From contig NZ_MDEQ02000007.1 in the NCBI RefSeq assembly GCF_001883705.2, positions 62,001 to 126,000 of the forward strand: a stretch of DNA of 64,000 bases. Reading direction: 5' to 3'. The translations under genes and the position numbers were made by a program. This DNA comes from Burkholderia catarinensis (GTDB lineage: Bacteria; Pseudomonadota; Gammaproteobacteria; Burkholderiales; Burkholderiaceae). A model generated the notes under the pieces. The model made no database searches. It was not told the DNA's origin and saw nothing but the letters and a program-made list of their open reading frames with translations. Positions 52,930-61,982 of the stretch are shown in pieces (the first letter of the stretch is position 1; every line of letters begins with the position of its first letter).

Positions 52930-53017
52930 GTCCGGCCTCGCTTCCGTCCGATCATTCCGTCGACCTGCCAGTCGTCGCGTGCGCGTGGATCGCGGCATCA
53001 CGACAAATGACATGCCG

Positions 53018-53584
53018 TTATCGCCGATTGAGGCGGGTAATCTTCGATCCCCTGAGGCCGATCCCGGCCATCAGCCCTTTCTGATCGAAGATGAACGCAT
53101 AAATGTCGGATTGAAGCGTCGCCGTCGTCAGGTTCTTCGCGGCGCCCGCGTCCCCGATCACCACCGTCGGCGCCATGCCGACCTCGAAGCCGGAACTCGT
53201 CTTCAGGTTGTCGAGCGCCTTGTCCGACATGAACATCATCACGTAGCCATAGGTCTGCACCCCGGCCTGGAGACCGTAGGTTACCGAGGTGGTTGCGTAG
53301 TAGCCCGTAACCTTGCCGTTCTCGATCAACTCGCCGGTGCCGTGTGACGCGCCGGCAATGAATCCGGCTCGTACCACACTCGGAAACACCAGGATGCCCT
53401 TGGCCTTTTGCGCGACGTCCTTGGCCTGCTGCGTACCGGCATAGAGATTCGCCAGCGCGGCCTGCACGTCCTGGTCGAGCACGGCATCCTCCGACGACGA
53501 ACCGGATGACGATTGCCCGGTCGAGCAGGCGGCCATCACGGCGAACAGGGAAACCATCGCCAGCTTGCGAACACAATCGAACAT
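53018..53584 (-). CDS. SYLF (Ysc84-like) lipoprotein
   Basis: A 188-residue lipoprotein. The start (ATG 53582-53584) gives a lipobox AVMAAC. The SYLF/Ysc84 domain follows (AKGILVFPSVVRAGFIAGAS, ATTSVTYGLQAGVQTYGYVM, ending AGIGLRGSKITRL). In eukaryotes the domain binds phosphoinositides and actin; in bacteria it is an outer-membrane lipoprotein of unknown role, possibly lipid-binding. It lies 88 bp upstream of the Gly-zipper gene and may open the envelope-protein/efflux/Pqi operon. Confidence 0.85.
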   Translation of the reverse strand: MFDCVRKLAMVSLFAVMAACSTGQSSSGSSSEDAVLDQDVQAALANLYAGTQQAKDVAQKAKGILVFPSVVRAGFIAGASHGTGELIENGKVTGYYATTSVTYGLQAGVQTYGYVMMFMSDKALDNLKTSSGFEVGMAPTVVIGDAGAAKNLTTATLQSDIYAFIFDQKGLMAGIGLRGSKITRLNRR

Positions 53585-53736
53585 GATGCGTACTCCCGTT
53601 GATATCCGACCCTCGATCGAGCGCGTGCGACGCGTTCGCCGACCATGCGCGCGTTGTCGCAATTCAGTGTGGTTGCCGTGCCGGTTGAAGACAATCGGAC
53701 TTTGGTCCGATATCACATCGCCGCACCGAAAAGCAC

Positions 53737-54123
53737 TCAAGGCGGCGAAGGGATGCCCAGCGCCGCCTGCACGGTTCTGATCAGCAGCGCGTCGTTGAAT
53801 GGCTTGCGCAGATAGGCGGCCGCGCCGGACGCGAGCCCCTGTTCGCGCACGGCGACGTCGTCGTAGGCCGTGATCAGGATGACGGGCATGCCGCTCCCGG
53901 CGAGGCGCCGCTGCACCTCGAGGCCGTTGAGGCCGGGCATCTGGATGTCGAGAATCACGCAGGACGGTCGGTATGCCGGCATGGCCGCCAGCGCGTCGAG
54001 AAAATCGTCGCCGCTCAAGAACGTGTCCGAGCCGATACCGACGGAGCGCAACAGGCGCTTGATCGCCCGGCCAACCGATTCATCGTCGTCGACCACCGCA
54101 ACGAATGGCTTGACGTTACCCAT
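53737..54123 (-). CDS. Single-domain response regulator (receiver only)
   Basis: A 128-residue receiver protein: acidic pocket VVDDDES (residues 10-16), phosphoacceptor Asp59 (VILDIQMPG), Thr/Ala switch in ILITAYDD, and Lys in LRKPFND. There is no output domain. ATG at 54121-54123. It lies downstream of a FixJ-like regulator gene (128-bp gap) on the same strand and may be phosphorylated by the same kinase, acting as a phosphate sink or signalling adaptor like CheY/DivK proteins. Confidence 0.85.
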   Translation of the reverse strand: MGNVKPFVAVVDDDESVGRAIKRLLRSVGIGSDTFLSGDDFLDALAAMPAYRPSCVILDIQMPGLNGLEVQRRLAGSGMPVILITAYDDVAVREQGLASGAAAYLRKPFNDALLIRTVQAALGIPSPP

Positions 54124-54251
54124 TGTGATCTTTCCGGATTCGGCAATTGACCGCGTCACTGCGATCCCGCAGATTGAGGCTATCAGCCGCGGGGCGAAAC
54201 CGGTATAGGACTTTGGTCCACCGTTGCGATGGGCGTGTGCCGCACCTGTGC

Positions 54252-54887
54252 TCAGCGAAGTGCGCGGGCGTTCCGTGTCGCGCCGACACCGGCCTTGTCG
54301 GCGAGTCGCACCAGGTCCGCCAGCGACGCCGCCTCCATTTTTTCCATCACGCGTGCGCGGTGGATCTTGATCGTCTTCTCGGCGATGCCGAGATCGTCCG
54401 CGACCTGCTTGTTCAGGCGTCCGCTCACCACGAGCGCCATCACTTCCCGCTCGCGCGGCGTCAGGCGGTCCACGCGGGCCTGGATGGTCTCGAGTTCCCG
54501 GCGGTGCGCACCCATCTGCGTCGACCGTTCGAGCGCGCGCGCGATCGCGTCGAGGAGCACCGTGTCGCCGACCGGCTTCGGCAGGAAGTCGGTCGCGCCG
54601 GCTCTCATCGCGTCCACCGTCTTGCCGATGTCGCCGTGCCCCGTGACGAAGACGATCGGCAGCACCGCGTTCAGTACACGCTGCAGTTCGAGCCCGCTCA
54701 CGTCGGGCAGTTCGAGGTCCAGCAGCAAGCACGCGGGGCAACCTGTCAGGTCGGCGCCGGTCAGGAACGCGCGCGCCGACTGGAACGACTCGGCACGATA
54801 ACCGGCCGAACGCGCGAGCCGCGTCAGCGCGCGACACACCGATGGGTCGTCATCCACGACAAACACGATTCCGGCGGTGTCGTTCAT
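54252..54887 (-). CDS. FixJ/NarL-type response regulator
   Basis: A 211-residue regulator: receiver with VVDDDPSVCR and phosphoacceptor Asp57 (LLLDLELPD), Lys in FLPKPVG, a linker, then a LuxR/FixJ HTH (about 140-195, LTPREREVMALVVSGRLNKQ, EKTIKIHRARVMEKM). This is the FixJ/TtrR/TodT subgroup. The start ATG shares ATGA with the sensor kinase gene, so they form a coupled pair. Targets could include the transporter genes upstream on the same strand; not shown by sequence. Confidence 0.9.
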   Translation of the reverse strand: MNDTAGIVFVVDDDPSVCRALTRLARSAGYRAESFQSARAFLTGADLTGCPACLLLDLELPDVSGLELQRVLNAVLPIVFVTGHGDIGKTVDAMRAGATDFLPKPVGDTVLLDAIARALERSTQMGAHRRELETIQARVDRLTPREREVMALVVSGRLNKQVADDLGIAEKTIKIHRARVMEKMEAASLADLVRLADKAGVGATRNARALR

Positions 54888-56329
54888 GGTTCGCGACCCG
54901 CGCGGTCCGCGGCCGCGGCGTCCTCCGACGGCAATGCAACGTAGAACGATGCACCGCGTTCCGCATGGTTTTCCGCCCAGAGACGGCCGCCGTGCGCGCT
55001 GACGATCGTGCGGCTGATCGACAGGCCAAGCCCCAGTCCTTGCGGCTTCGACGTATAGAACGGCTTGAAGATCCGGTCGATCTGATCGACCGTCAGCCCG
55101 TGTCCCCGATCCCGTACGCCAATGCGCACCGTTGCGTCCGGCTCGGCCCACACGCGCACCGCGACGATCCGATCCGATGCGAACCCGTCGTGCACCGCAT
55201 CGAACGCATTGAGCAGGAGATTGAGCACGACCTGTTGCAACTGCACCTTGTCGCCGCGCACGGCCGGCAGGTCGTCGTCGACTTCGAACGTCGTCCGCAC
55301 GCCGCGCAGCATCGCATCGCTGTGCACGAGCAGCATGACGTCGCGGACGACGCCGCCGAGGTCGAGCGGCTGAAGGTCCACGTCGCCCTTGCGGACGAGC
55401 GCGCGCATCTTGCGGATGATTTCGCCTGCGCGACAGTTGTCCGCCACGATGTCTTTCAGCGTCTCGCGAATCTCGGACAGGTTGATCGGGTCCGCGTCCA
55501 TGAAACGCTGCGCGGCCTGGGCATTGCTCAGGATCGCGGTGAGCGGCTGATTCAGTTCGTGCGCGAGCGATCCCGCCAGTTCGCCCAATGCCGAGATGCG
55601 GGTGAGATGCGCGAGCTCGCGCCGGTTGCGGTTCAGTTCGACCCGCTCGCTGCAATCGACGATCACCGCGAGCCGCGTCGGCATGCCATCGACGCGGCTC
55701 ATGCTCGTCGTGACCTCGGCCGGGAATTCGCCGCCGTCGCGGCGCTTCGCGACGACCGTCTGCGTCATTTGACCGGCTGACGCCAGCGCATGCGGCATGA
55801 CGGGCTCCCGTGCGTCGGGTGCCGTGTCCGCAAGCGATCCGGGAAACAGGTCGCGCTCCGATCTGCCGATCAGCTCGTCGGCGCGGTAGCCGAACATCGC
55901 CCTCGCCTGCGCATTCGCGAAACCGATCCCTGCCCGCACGTCGAAGCCGACAATGGCCACCGGCACGAGTTCGAGCGCATCGCGCACGGAAGCCGCCGTC
56001 TCCCGGCTGCCGCCCCCCGGCCTGAAGCGTTTGCCGAGCCACGGAATGTAGCCCGCCGCGCGGGTCGCGCGAAGCAGCGTTGGCGCGATGTGCCGACCGG
56101 ACACCGACAGGATCCTGTCGCTGCGCCGTTTCCGGTGCGGCGCGGCGCAAGGCAGCGTGACGATCGCGCCGCATGCATCGGGTACCGGCGACGTCGGGAC
56201 CGCCGGATCGGTTGCCGCGTCGCGCGATGAGGAACCTGGGCGGTGCCAGTTAAGTAACCGCCACACTAATGACGGCAGCCGATCCGCCAGAACGAGCCCG
56301 GTACGCAGCGTGGACAAAGCCATAGCCAT
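54884..56329 (-). CDS. PAS-domain sensor histidine kinase, FixL-like
   Basis: A 481-residue kinase: N-terminal basic linker without obvious TM helices, a PAS domain (about 115-225, VPVAIVGFDVRAGIGFANAQ, GYRADELIGRSERDLFPG), then DHp with His257 (LAHELNQPLTA), N box LLNAFDAV, G1 DRGHGL, F box FKPFYTSK and G2 GLGLGLS. The HELNQPLTAI form is typical of FixL/DctB-like cytoplasmic kinases. It overlaps its regulator gene (ATGA). No haem-binding His was identified in the PAS domain, so the signal is unknown. Confidence 0.9.
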   Translation of the reverse strand: MAMALSTLRTGLVLADRLPSLVWRLLNWHRPGSSSRDAATDPAVPTSPVPDACGAIVTLPCAAPHRKRRSDRILSVSGRHIAPTLLRATRAAGYIPWLGKRFRPGGGSRETAASVRDALELVPVAIVGFDVRAGIGFANAQARAMFGYRADELIGRSERDLFPGSLADTAPDAREPVMPHALASAGQMTQTVVAKRRDGGEFPAEVTTSMSRVDGMPTRLAVIVDCSERVELNRNRRELAHLTRISALGELAGSLAHELNQPLTAILSNAQAAQRFMDADPINLSEIRETLKDIVADNCRAGEIIRKMRALVRKGDVDLQPLDLGGVVRDVMLLVHSDAMLRGVRTTFEVDDDLPAVRGDKVQLQQVVLNLLLNAFDAVHDGFASDRIVAVRVWAEPDATVRIGVRDRGHGLTVDQIDRIFKPFYTSKPQGLGLGLSISRTIVSAHGGRLWAENHAERGASFYVALPSEDAAAADRAGREP

Positions 56330-56654
56330 GTTTCTCCGTGGCGACGCACGGGCAATCCGGCACCTGTCGAGCGTTCCTCGGTGCGCAACGGCGATGGCTG
56401 CGCGCGTGATCGATGCGACGAACCGGCAGCCTTAATGGCCTCAGCATGCCGGAATCCGGATCGACGTATTGATGATTTGGTCTCGCGCGACAGACCGCCT
56501 GGACATCGGCGTCAGGGGCCGCTATTCACGGCGCACCCGGAATCAATTCTAGGTATACGCGTGCATTGCATGCCAGTCCAACCAGAATAATTTGACGTTG
56601 ACACGCGCACGATGCGCGGATTTTGTCTATGTAATCACTTCGACAGGATTCCTG
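56330..56654. other. Intergenic region between kinase and transporter genes
   Basis: 325 bp. It should contain the kinase promoter (reading left) and the terminator of the ion transporter gene. The part from about 56430 to 56650 is moderately less GC-rich. No gene, strong hairpin or well-spaced promoter was recognised. Confidence 0.4.
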
Positions 56655-57995
56655 CTAACGCATCAGTCGCGACACCGCCATCACATAAAGCGCCGACGCG
56701 GCCAGTTGACAAAGCGTGACAGGCAGCCCGAAGCGCAGGAACCGCGCGAACGTCACCGGCGTGCCGTTGCGCGCGCACACGCCAGCCGCGACGATGTTTG
56801 CGGACGCACCGATCAGCGTGGCGTTGCCGCCGAGCGTCGCGCCGAACATCATCGCGATGAACACCGGAATCGTCGCGGACGGCCATTGCGTGAAGTGCGC
56901 GGACAGCGCAGTCTCGGGCACGACCTCGGCCGCCACCAGATAGCCCTTGATCATCACGACGGACGCGGCGGCCACCGGCACGTTGGCGAGCAGGCTCGAC
57001 AGGAAGCCGACCCCCGCGATCACCGTCAGCGCGACGAGCATCAACTGCGTGCCGAACAGGTCATGCAGCCGCAACGCCATCATCTGAAGCATGCCCGTCT
57101 TGACCGTCGCCTGAACGAGACAGAAGATGCTCGCCAGAAAGACGAGCGTCTTCCAGTCGACATCGCGCAACACGTTGTCGGTCGGCTCGATATGGGCCGC
57201 GAACCCGACGAGCAGCGCCAGCGCGCTGGCGATCAGCGCGGCGGCCGGCGGAACGATTGGCGCGGGCAAATGCTCGCCGAAGATGAACAGCATCACCATC
57301 GCGGCCAGCACGGCGAGCGTGATGCCCGCATAGATCGGCCGCGCAACGCGCGTCACCGTCTCGCGCGGCGGCAACGCGCGCCGCAGGTTCCATACGCGCG
57401 GCATCAGGCGGGGCAGCAGCGGCACGATGATCGCAAGCGCCATCATGCCACCGAGGCTCACGTGACGCAGATACGACGCGAACGTCATGCCGATCGAGCT
57501 GCCGACGAGGTAGGTCGCCGGATCGCCGACGAGCGTCAGCAGGCCGGCGGAATTGCTGACGATCGCAGTCAGGATCATCGGCTCGGCGATGTCCACGTCG
57601 AGCGCCTTCGCGACGCGAATGATGACAGGCGCGAGCAGTACGACCGTGGTCGCATTCGGCAGGACGGCGCACAAGGGCGCGACGATCGCGATCAGGAGCA
57701 GCAGGAAGCGCCGGCCGCTCCCGCCCGTCGCGTGCAGGTAGTAGTCGCCGAGCAGATCGAACACGCCCGTCGTGCCGAGGATGCGAGCGACGACCATGCC
57801 GCCGAACAACAGGCTCAGCGGCCCGTTCGAACTGCCGAACGCGGCGGCGATGTCCTGCGCGGTCAGGATGCCGAGCGCGACGAGCAGGCACGTGCCGACC
57901 AGCGCGGCGACCGCCATGTCGATCAGATTGAACGCGATGGCGAGAATGACCGCCGCGAAGACGGCCAGCGCGATGACGATCTGTACTTCGCTCAT
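56655..57995 (-). CDS. ArsB/NhaD/SLC13-type ion transporter
   Basis: A 446-residue membrane protein with about 11-12 TM helices in the ion-transporter (SLC13/ArsB/NhaD) arrangement. The two inverted repeats carry hairpin signatures VAPLCAVLPNATTVVLLAP and LGGNATLIGASANIVAAGV, close to the GNAT-type substrate sites. NS-A-x-L segments (VSNSAGLLTLVGDPATYLVG) fit the family. It likely moves an anion or dicarboxylate, or exchanges Na+/H+; substrate undetermined. The start is 16 nt after the stop of a binding-protein gene, so the two may be cotranscribed. Confidence 0.85.
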   Translation of the reverse strand: MSEVQIVIALAVFAAVILAIAFNLIDMAVAALVGTCLLVALGILTAQDIAAAFGSSNGPLSLLFGGMVVARILGTTGVFDLLGDYYLHATGGSGRRFLLLLIAIVAPLCAVLPNATTVVLLAPVIIRVAKALDVDIAEPMILTAIVSNSAGLLTLVGDPATYLVGSSIGMTFASYLRHVSLGGMMALAIIVPLLPRLMPRVWNLRRALPPRETVTRVARPIYAGITLAVLAAMVMLFIFGEHLPAPIVPPAAALIASALALLVGFAAHIEPTDNVLRDVDWKTLVFLASIFCLVQATVKTGMLQMMALRLHDLFGTQLMLVALTVIAGVGFLSSLLANVPVAAASVVMIKGYLVAAEVVPETALSAHFTQWPSATIPVFIAMMFGATLGGNATLIGASANIVAAGVCARNGTPVTFARFLRFGLPVTLCQLAASALYVMAVSRLMR

Positions 57996-58011
57996 GCGTT
58001 GCCCCCTTCGC

Positions 58012-59046
58012 CTATCGCACCGGTGGCGCGACCATCAGGCCGCCAACGGACTCGAGCGCATTGAGCCCGCGCTCGAGTCCGAGCGGGCTGTGCTGCCCGA
58101 GATTGCGGTCGAACATTTCGCCGTAGTTGCCGGCGGCCTGCACGGCGCGCAGCATCCACCCGGATGTGACGCCGAGGTTGCGGTTGACCGCGTCGTCGGC
58201 GAGCAGCGCGGCCTGCACGGCGGCTTCGTGCGAACGCTGCGCCACGTTTGCCCGCGTGACGCCGAGCTGTTCGGCGCGCACCAGTGCGATCAGCACCCAG
58301 CGCACGAGCACGAACCACTTCGGGTCGTCGTCGCGTACGACGGGCCCGAGCGGCTCCTGCGAAATGCGTTCCGGCATGATCAGCCAGGATGACGCACCGC
58401 CGGGCGCGGTCAGGCGCGCGGCGCCGAGCTGCGACGCATCGCTCGTCCATGCGCGGCATCGTCCGGAGAACAAGGCAGTGCTCGCTTCGCCTGTCGATGC
58501 GACGACGACTGGCCGCAGGTTCAGGCCATGCGCCGCCGAATAAGCGGTCAGATGATCCCGGCTCGTCGTATCCTGCTTCACGCACACGAGCGCATCCTTG
58601 AGGTCGCCGGCTGTCCGCAGTCCGCCCTGCGTCCTGACCATGAACGCCTGACCGTCGTAGAAGAGCACACCGGCGAATTGCACACCGAGCGCGCCCTCGC
58701 GCAGCAGCGTCCAGGTCGTGTTGCGGGCAAGCAGGTCGATCGCGCCTTCGCGCAGTGCCGGGAAGCGCTCCGACGCGCGCAGCGGCACGAAGTCGACCTT
58801 GTTCGGGCTTCCGAGTGCCGCGGCCGCGACCGCACGGCAGAAATCGACGTCGATCCCGGTCCACGTGCCGGCCGCATCGCGCGCGGAAAACCCCCCGATG
58901 CCTTCGCTGACGCCACAGCGCAGCACGCCGCGCGCGCTTGCCTGCGCAAGCGTGGCACCATCCGCCGCACGCGCGCCGGGGAGCGCGACGATCAGCAGCG
59001 CGCAGGTCGCGACGATCCGTCCGAGCAATCGATCCACGCGCGTCAT
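58012..59046 (-). CDS. Amino-acid ABC transporter substrate-binding protein (AapJ-like), without ABC partners
   Basis: A 344-residue periplasmic binding protein of family 3. The ATG (59044-59046) gives a signal peptide ending PGARAAD. It has the general amino-acid permease AapJ/YhdW pattern: GVLRCGVSEGIGGFSARDAA, GIDVDFCRAVAAAALG, RNTTWTLLREGALGVQF, DDDPKWFVLVRWVLIALV and AAGNYGEMFDRNLG. No permease or ATPase gene is near. It stands between an ion transporter gene and a Na+/H+ antiporter-like gene, close to gltS, so it may deliver acidic or neutral amino acids to a carrier elsewhere. Confidence 0.88.
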   Translation of the reverse strand: MTRVDRLLGRIVATCALLIVALPGARAADGATLAQASARGVLRCGVSEGIGGFSARDAAGTWTGIDVDFCRAVAAAALGSPNKVDFVPLRASERFPALREGAIDLLARNTTWTLLREGALGVQFAGVLFYDGQAFMVRTQGGLRTAGDLKDALVCVKQDTTSRDHLTAYSAAHGLNLRPVVVASTGEASTALFSGRCRAWTSDASQLGAARLTAPGGASSWLIMPERISQEPLGPVVRDDDPKWFVLVRWVLIALVRAEQLGVTRANVAQRSHEAAVQAALLADDAVNRNLGVTSGWMLRAVQAAGNYGEMFDRNLGQHSPLGLERGLNALESVGGLMVAPPVR

Positions 59047-59096
59047 GTTTCTGCCCTTCTTCAAGTCGGCTGTCGGGCAACCGGGCCGTGCCCCTG

Positions 59097-60362
59097 TCAA
59101 AGCATCAACAGCGCCGCCGACGCCACGCATGTCGGGGCGATAGCGGCCAGAAGCAGCGCCCCCATGCTGACCGATTCGTCCGCAAAGCCGGCGCGGACGA
59201 TGGCAATCCCTGCCGGGTTCGGCGCATTCGCGATGACGGTCAGACCGCCGCCGGCTACCGCGCCCGCGACGAGCAAGTATTTCGCCTGATCGGACATGCC
59301 CGTGATCAGCGATCCAAGGTACGTGATGGCTGCGTTGTCCATCACCGCCGTCAGGCCCAGCGCACCGACATACAGGACGTGGGCGTTCATCGATTCGACG
59401 ATCGGTTGTAGCCACCACTGCTGCAGGCCACCCAGCACGACAAGGCCGCCCAGGAAGAACGCGACCAGCAGGCTCTCGCGCAACATCAAAGGCGACTGAT
59501 ACCGCTCGTAGGCCAGCGTGAAACCCAGAAAGAAGAGAAGCAGCCCCGCGAACAGCACCGGATGATGCGCGCAAAGCACGACCGCCGCCAGGAAACCGAA
59601 ATGTATCAGCGTGACGCCCCAGGGTAGCGGCGCGGTATCGCGAACGTCGACATCACCGTCCGCGGCACTGGCCACCGGCAGCACGTGGCGCATCGCGACA
59701 AGCAGGCCCGTCGCGTTCACCAGCACGGCGATGGCCGCCTTCCAGCCGAACTGCATGGCCATGAAGGTGCTGTCCCAACTCCACGCCGAGGCGACCATCA
59801 GCACCGGCGGCGCCGCATAGGCGGTCAGTGTGCCGCCCACCGACACGTTGACGAGCAGCACGCCCAGCGCCAGATACTTCCAGCGCTCGCCGATCCGCGT
59901 GCAAAACAGGCGCGGCTTCAGAATCAGCGCCGCGAGCGTCATGGCAGCCGGTTCCGTGACAAGCGAGCCCAGCAGCGGAATCAGCGTCAGCGACAGCCAG
60001 ATGACGGCGAGATCGGCCTCGACCGGCAGCACGCGCGCGATCCGCTGCACGAGCGACGTCATCACCTCGAGAATCGGCCGGCTCGCCGCGATCACCATGA
60101 TGGCGAACACGAACATCGGCTCGGTGTACTCGCGCGATTCGGCATAGGTCACCGCGTGTTTCCATCCGGCCAGCATGCCGATCGCGAGCACCAGCACCAT
60201 CGCCCAGAAGCCGAACACGACTTCCACTTCGCCGAGCAGATGGAACAAGCCTCCATGGTGCTCATGCCGGTGCGCGAGCCGCTCGAAGCGTTTCGCAAGG
60301 AACGTATGCAACAGCGCGCAAGCGAAGATGAACGCACCGGCAATCTCGATCGAATGTGGCAT
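59097..60362 (-). CDS. Putative Na+/H+ antiporter family protein (PF07399 type)
   Basis: A 421-residue membrane protein with about 11 TM helices. The N-terminus has a His-rich loop (RLAHRHEHHGG). The core has SLVTEPAAMTLAALILKPRL and NVSVGGTLTAYAAPPVLMVA, two inverted-repeat hairpins, and VMDNAAITYLGSLITGMSD near the C-terminus. These match the putative Na+/H+ antiporter family PF07399 within the ion-transporter superfamily. ATG at 60360-60362. It follows gltS by 21 nt, so the two are probably in one operon. Confidence 0.8.
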   Translation of the reverse strand: MPHSIEIAGAFIFACALLHTFLAKRFERLAHRHEHHGGLFHLLGEVEVVFGFWAMVLVLAIGMLAGWKHAVTYAESREYTEPMFVFAIMVIAASRPILEVMTSLVQRIARVLPVEADLAVIWLSLTLIPLLGSLVTEPAAMTLAALILKPRLFCTRIGERWKYLALGVLLVNVSVGGTLTAYAAPPVLMVASAWSWDSTFMAMQFGWKAAIAVLVNATGLLVAMRHVLPVASAADGDVDVRDTAPLPWGVTLIHFGFLAAVVLCAHHPVLFAGLLLFFLGFTLAYERYQSPLMLRESLLVAFFLGGLVVLGGLQQWWLQPIVESMNAHVLYVGALGLTAVMDNAAITYLGSLITGMSDQAKYLLVAGAVAGGGLTVIANAPNPAGIAIVRAGFADESVSMGALLLAAIAPTCVASAALLML

Positions 60363-60383
60363 GGTCGCCCTCCCCGGGCGCTG

Positions 60384-61589
60384 CTAGCCGTAGAGCGGAA
60401 GCAGCAGGAACAGCTTGATGACGATTGCATTGGCGATGTCGATAAAGAACGCGCCAACCATCGGGACGACCAGAAAGGCCAGATGCGACGGCCCGAAGCG
60501 CGCGGTGATTGCCTGCATGTTGGCGATCGCCGTGGGCGTCGCGCCCAGTCCGAATCCGCAATGCCCGGCCGCCAGGACAGCCGCGTCGTAGTTGCGCCCC
60601 ATCACGCGAAATGTGACGAAGATCGCGTACGCGGCAATGGCGAGCGCCTGTGCCGCCAGAATGACCACAACCGGCAGCGCGAGCGCGGCCATTTCCCACA
60701 AGCGCAGGCTCATCAGCGCCATCGCCAGGAATAGCGCGAGACTGACATTGCCGACCAGTTCGGCAGCACGCGCGAAGACCTGATACCAGCCGAAAAAAGA
60801 CAGCAGGTTGCGCAGGACGACGCCGACAAACAGCACACACACGAACGCGGGCAATTCGAGTGCCGTTCCGTTGAGCCACGCACCGAGCGCCGAGCCCGCG
60901 GTGATGCAGATCGCCACGAGCGCAAGCGTCTCGATGAAGGTGTCGGGGGTGATCAGCCGCACCGCCTTGGGTTGCTCGAAGCCGATGGCATCCTCGGCAG
61001 CGGGCGCGGCGGCATGGCCGGCAAGCTTGTGACGGCTGATCAGCAGCCGGGCAACGGGCCCGCCGACCAGACCGCCGAGGACCAGGCCGAATGTCGCACA
61101 CGCGATCGCGATTTCCGTGGCCGACTCGAGTCCATGACGCTCCGCGAACACGCGGCTCCACGCCGCGCCGGTCCCATGACCGCCTGACAGCGTGATCGAG
61201 CCACCCAGCAGGCCGATCAGTGGATCGAGGCCGAGCGTCTTCGCCAATGCGATGCCCAGCGCATCCTGCATGACCAGTTGCCCGACAACGACTGCCAGAA
61301 AGATGGCCAGCGAGCGTCCGCCGGCCTTCAGACTGGCAAGGTCGGCGCCGAGGCCGATCGTCGCGAAGAACGCGAGCATCAACGGGGTCTGTTGAACGGT
61401 ATCGAAACGGATTTCGACATCTGCCGCGATTCGCAGCACGAAAACCAGCAGCGCGACGATCAGGCCGCCGACAACCGGCTCCGGGATGGTGTAGGCCTGA
61501 AGCACCGGCGCGCGGAGGATGATCCGGCGGCCGGCAAGCAGGACAAGGGACGCGGCGACCAGGGTTTCCAGCGAGTTCAGGTTGACCAT
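60384..61589 (-). CDS. gltS: Sodium/glutamate symporter GltS
   Basis: A 401-residue inner-membrane protein with about 10-12 TM helices and two re-entrant loops. The signatures GGSITLSGGHGTGAAWSR and GHCGFGLGATPTAIANMQAI are the GltS hairpin motifs. The ATG at 61587-61589 was chosen because it gives the standard length and N-terminus (NLNSLETLVAASLVLLAGR). It imports glutamate with Na+. The first gene of a minus-strand transporter series; the Na+/H+ antiporter-like gene follows directly and could recycle sodium. Confidence 0.92.
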   Translation of the reverse strand: MVNLNSLETLVAASLVLLAGRRIILRAPVLQAYTIPEPVVGGLIVALLVFVLRIAADVEIRFDTVQQTPLMLAFFATIGLGADLASLKAGGRSLAIFLAVVVGQLVMQDALGIALAKTLGLDPLIGLLGGSITLSGGHGTGAAWSRVFAERHGLESATEIAIACATFGLVLGGLVGGPVARLLISRHKLAGHAAAPAAEDAIGFEQPKAVRLITPDTFIETLALVAICITAGSALGAWLNGTALELPAFVCVLFVGVVLRNLLSFFGWYQVFARAAELVGNVSLALFLAMALMSLRLWEMAALALPVVVILAAQALAIAAYAIFVTFRVMGRNYDAAVLAAGHCGFGLGATPTAIANMQAITARFGPSHLAFLVVPMVGAFFIDIANAIVIKLFLLLPLYG

Positions 61590-61982
61590 GTTCTTGCCCC
61601 GGGATGACGTCGGCCGGCGGTCCGGCGCGATGGCGCATGGGCCCGGCACCCGGCCCGCCACGCGCGGCCGACCGGGGATCGACGGTTGGATTCCCTCGCG
61701 AATATAGTATCGAATCGCCGATCGCCAAATGACAATAGGCCCTTGGTCCCATGCCCGGCGGTCGTTCCGGCGACACGCATCCGACAGGACTTTTACCTCG
61801 GAAGAATGCGGCGGCTTGCGGTCGTCCGATCGCGGCGTAGAATCGGGATGCATCGCGCCGTGCTGCCCGAACGTTGCTCATGCCCGCGCTTGCGGTGGCC
61901 GCGTCGAGCCGCGGCCGAACCGGACGCCGCGTCGGCGAATGGCTCCCTCCCCGGCCGGTCTTCCGAAAGGACCGTCACGATC
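61590..61982. promoter_or_regulatory. Divergent promoter region between gltS and nuoN paralogue
   Basis: 393 bp between two divergent starts. A TATAGTAT stretch (about 61703-61710) is the most AT-rich part but has no well-spaced -35 partner. The frame of the nuoN-like gene is open upstream of its chosen ATG but that part is Arg-rich and unrelated. No other gene was seen. Confidence 0.4.
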
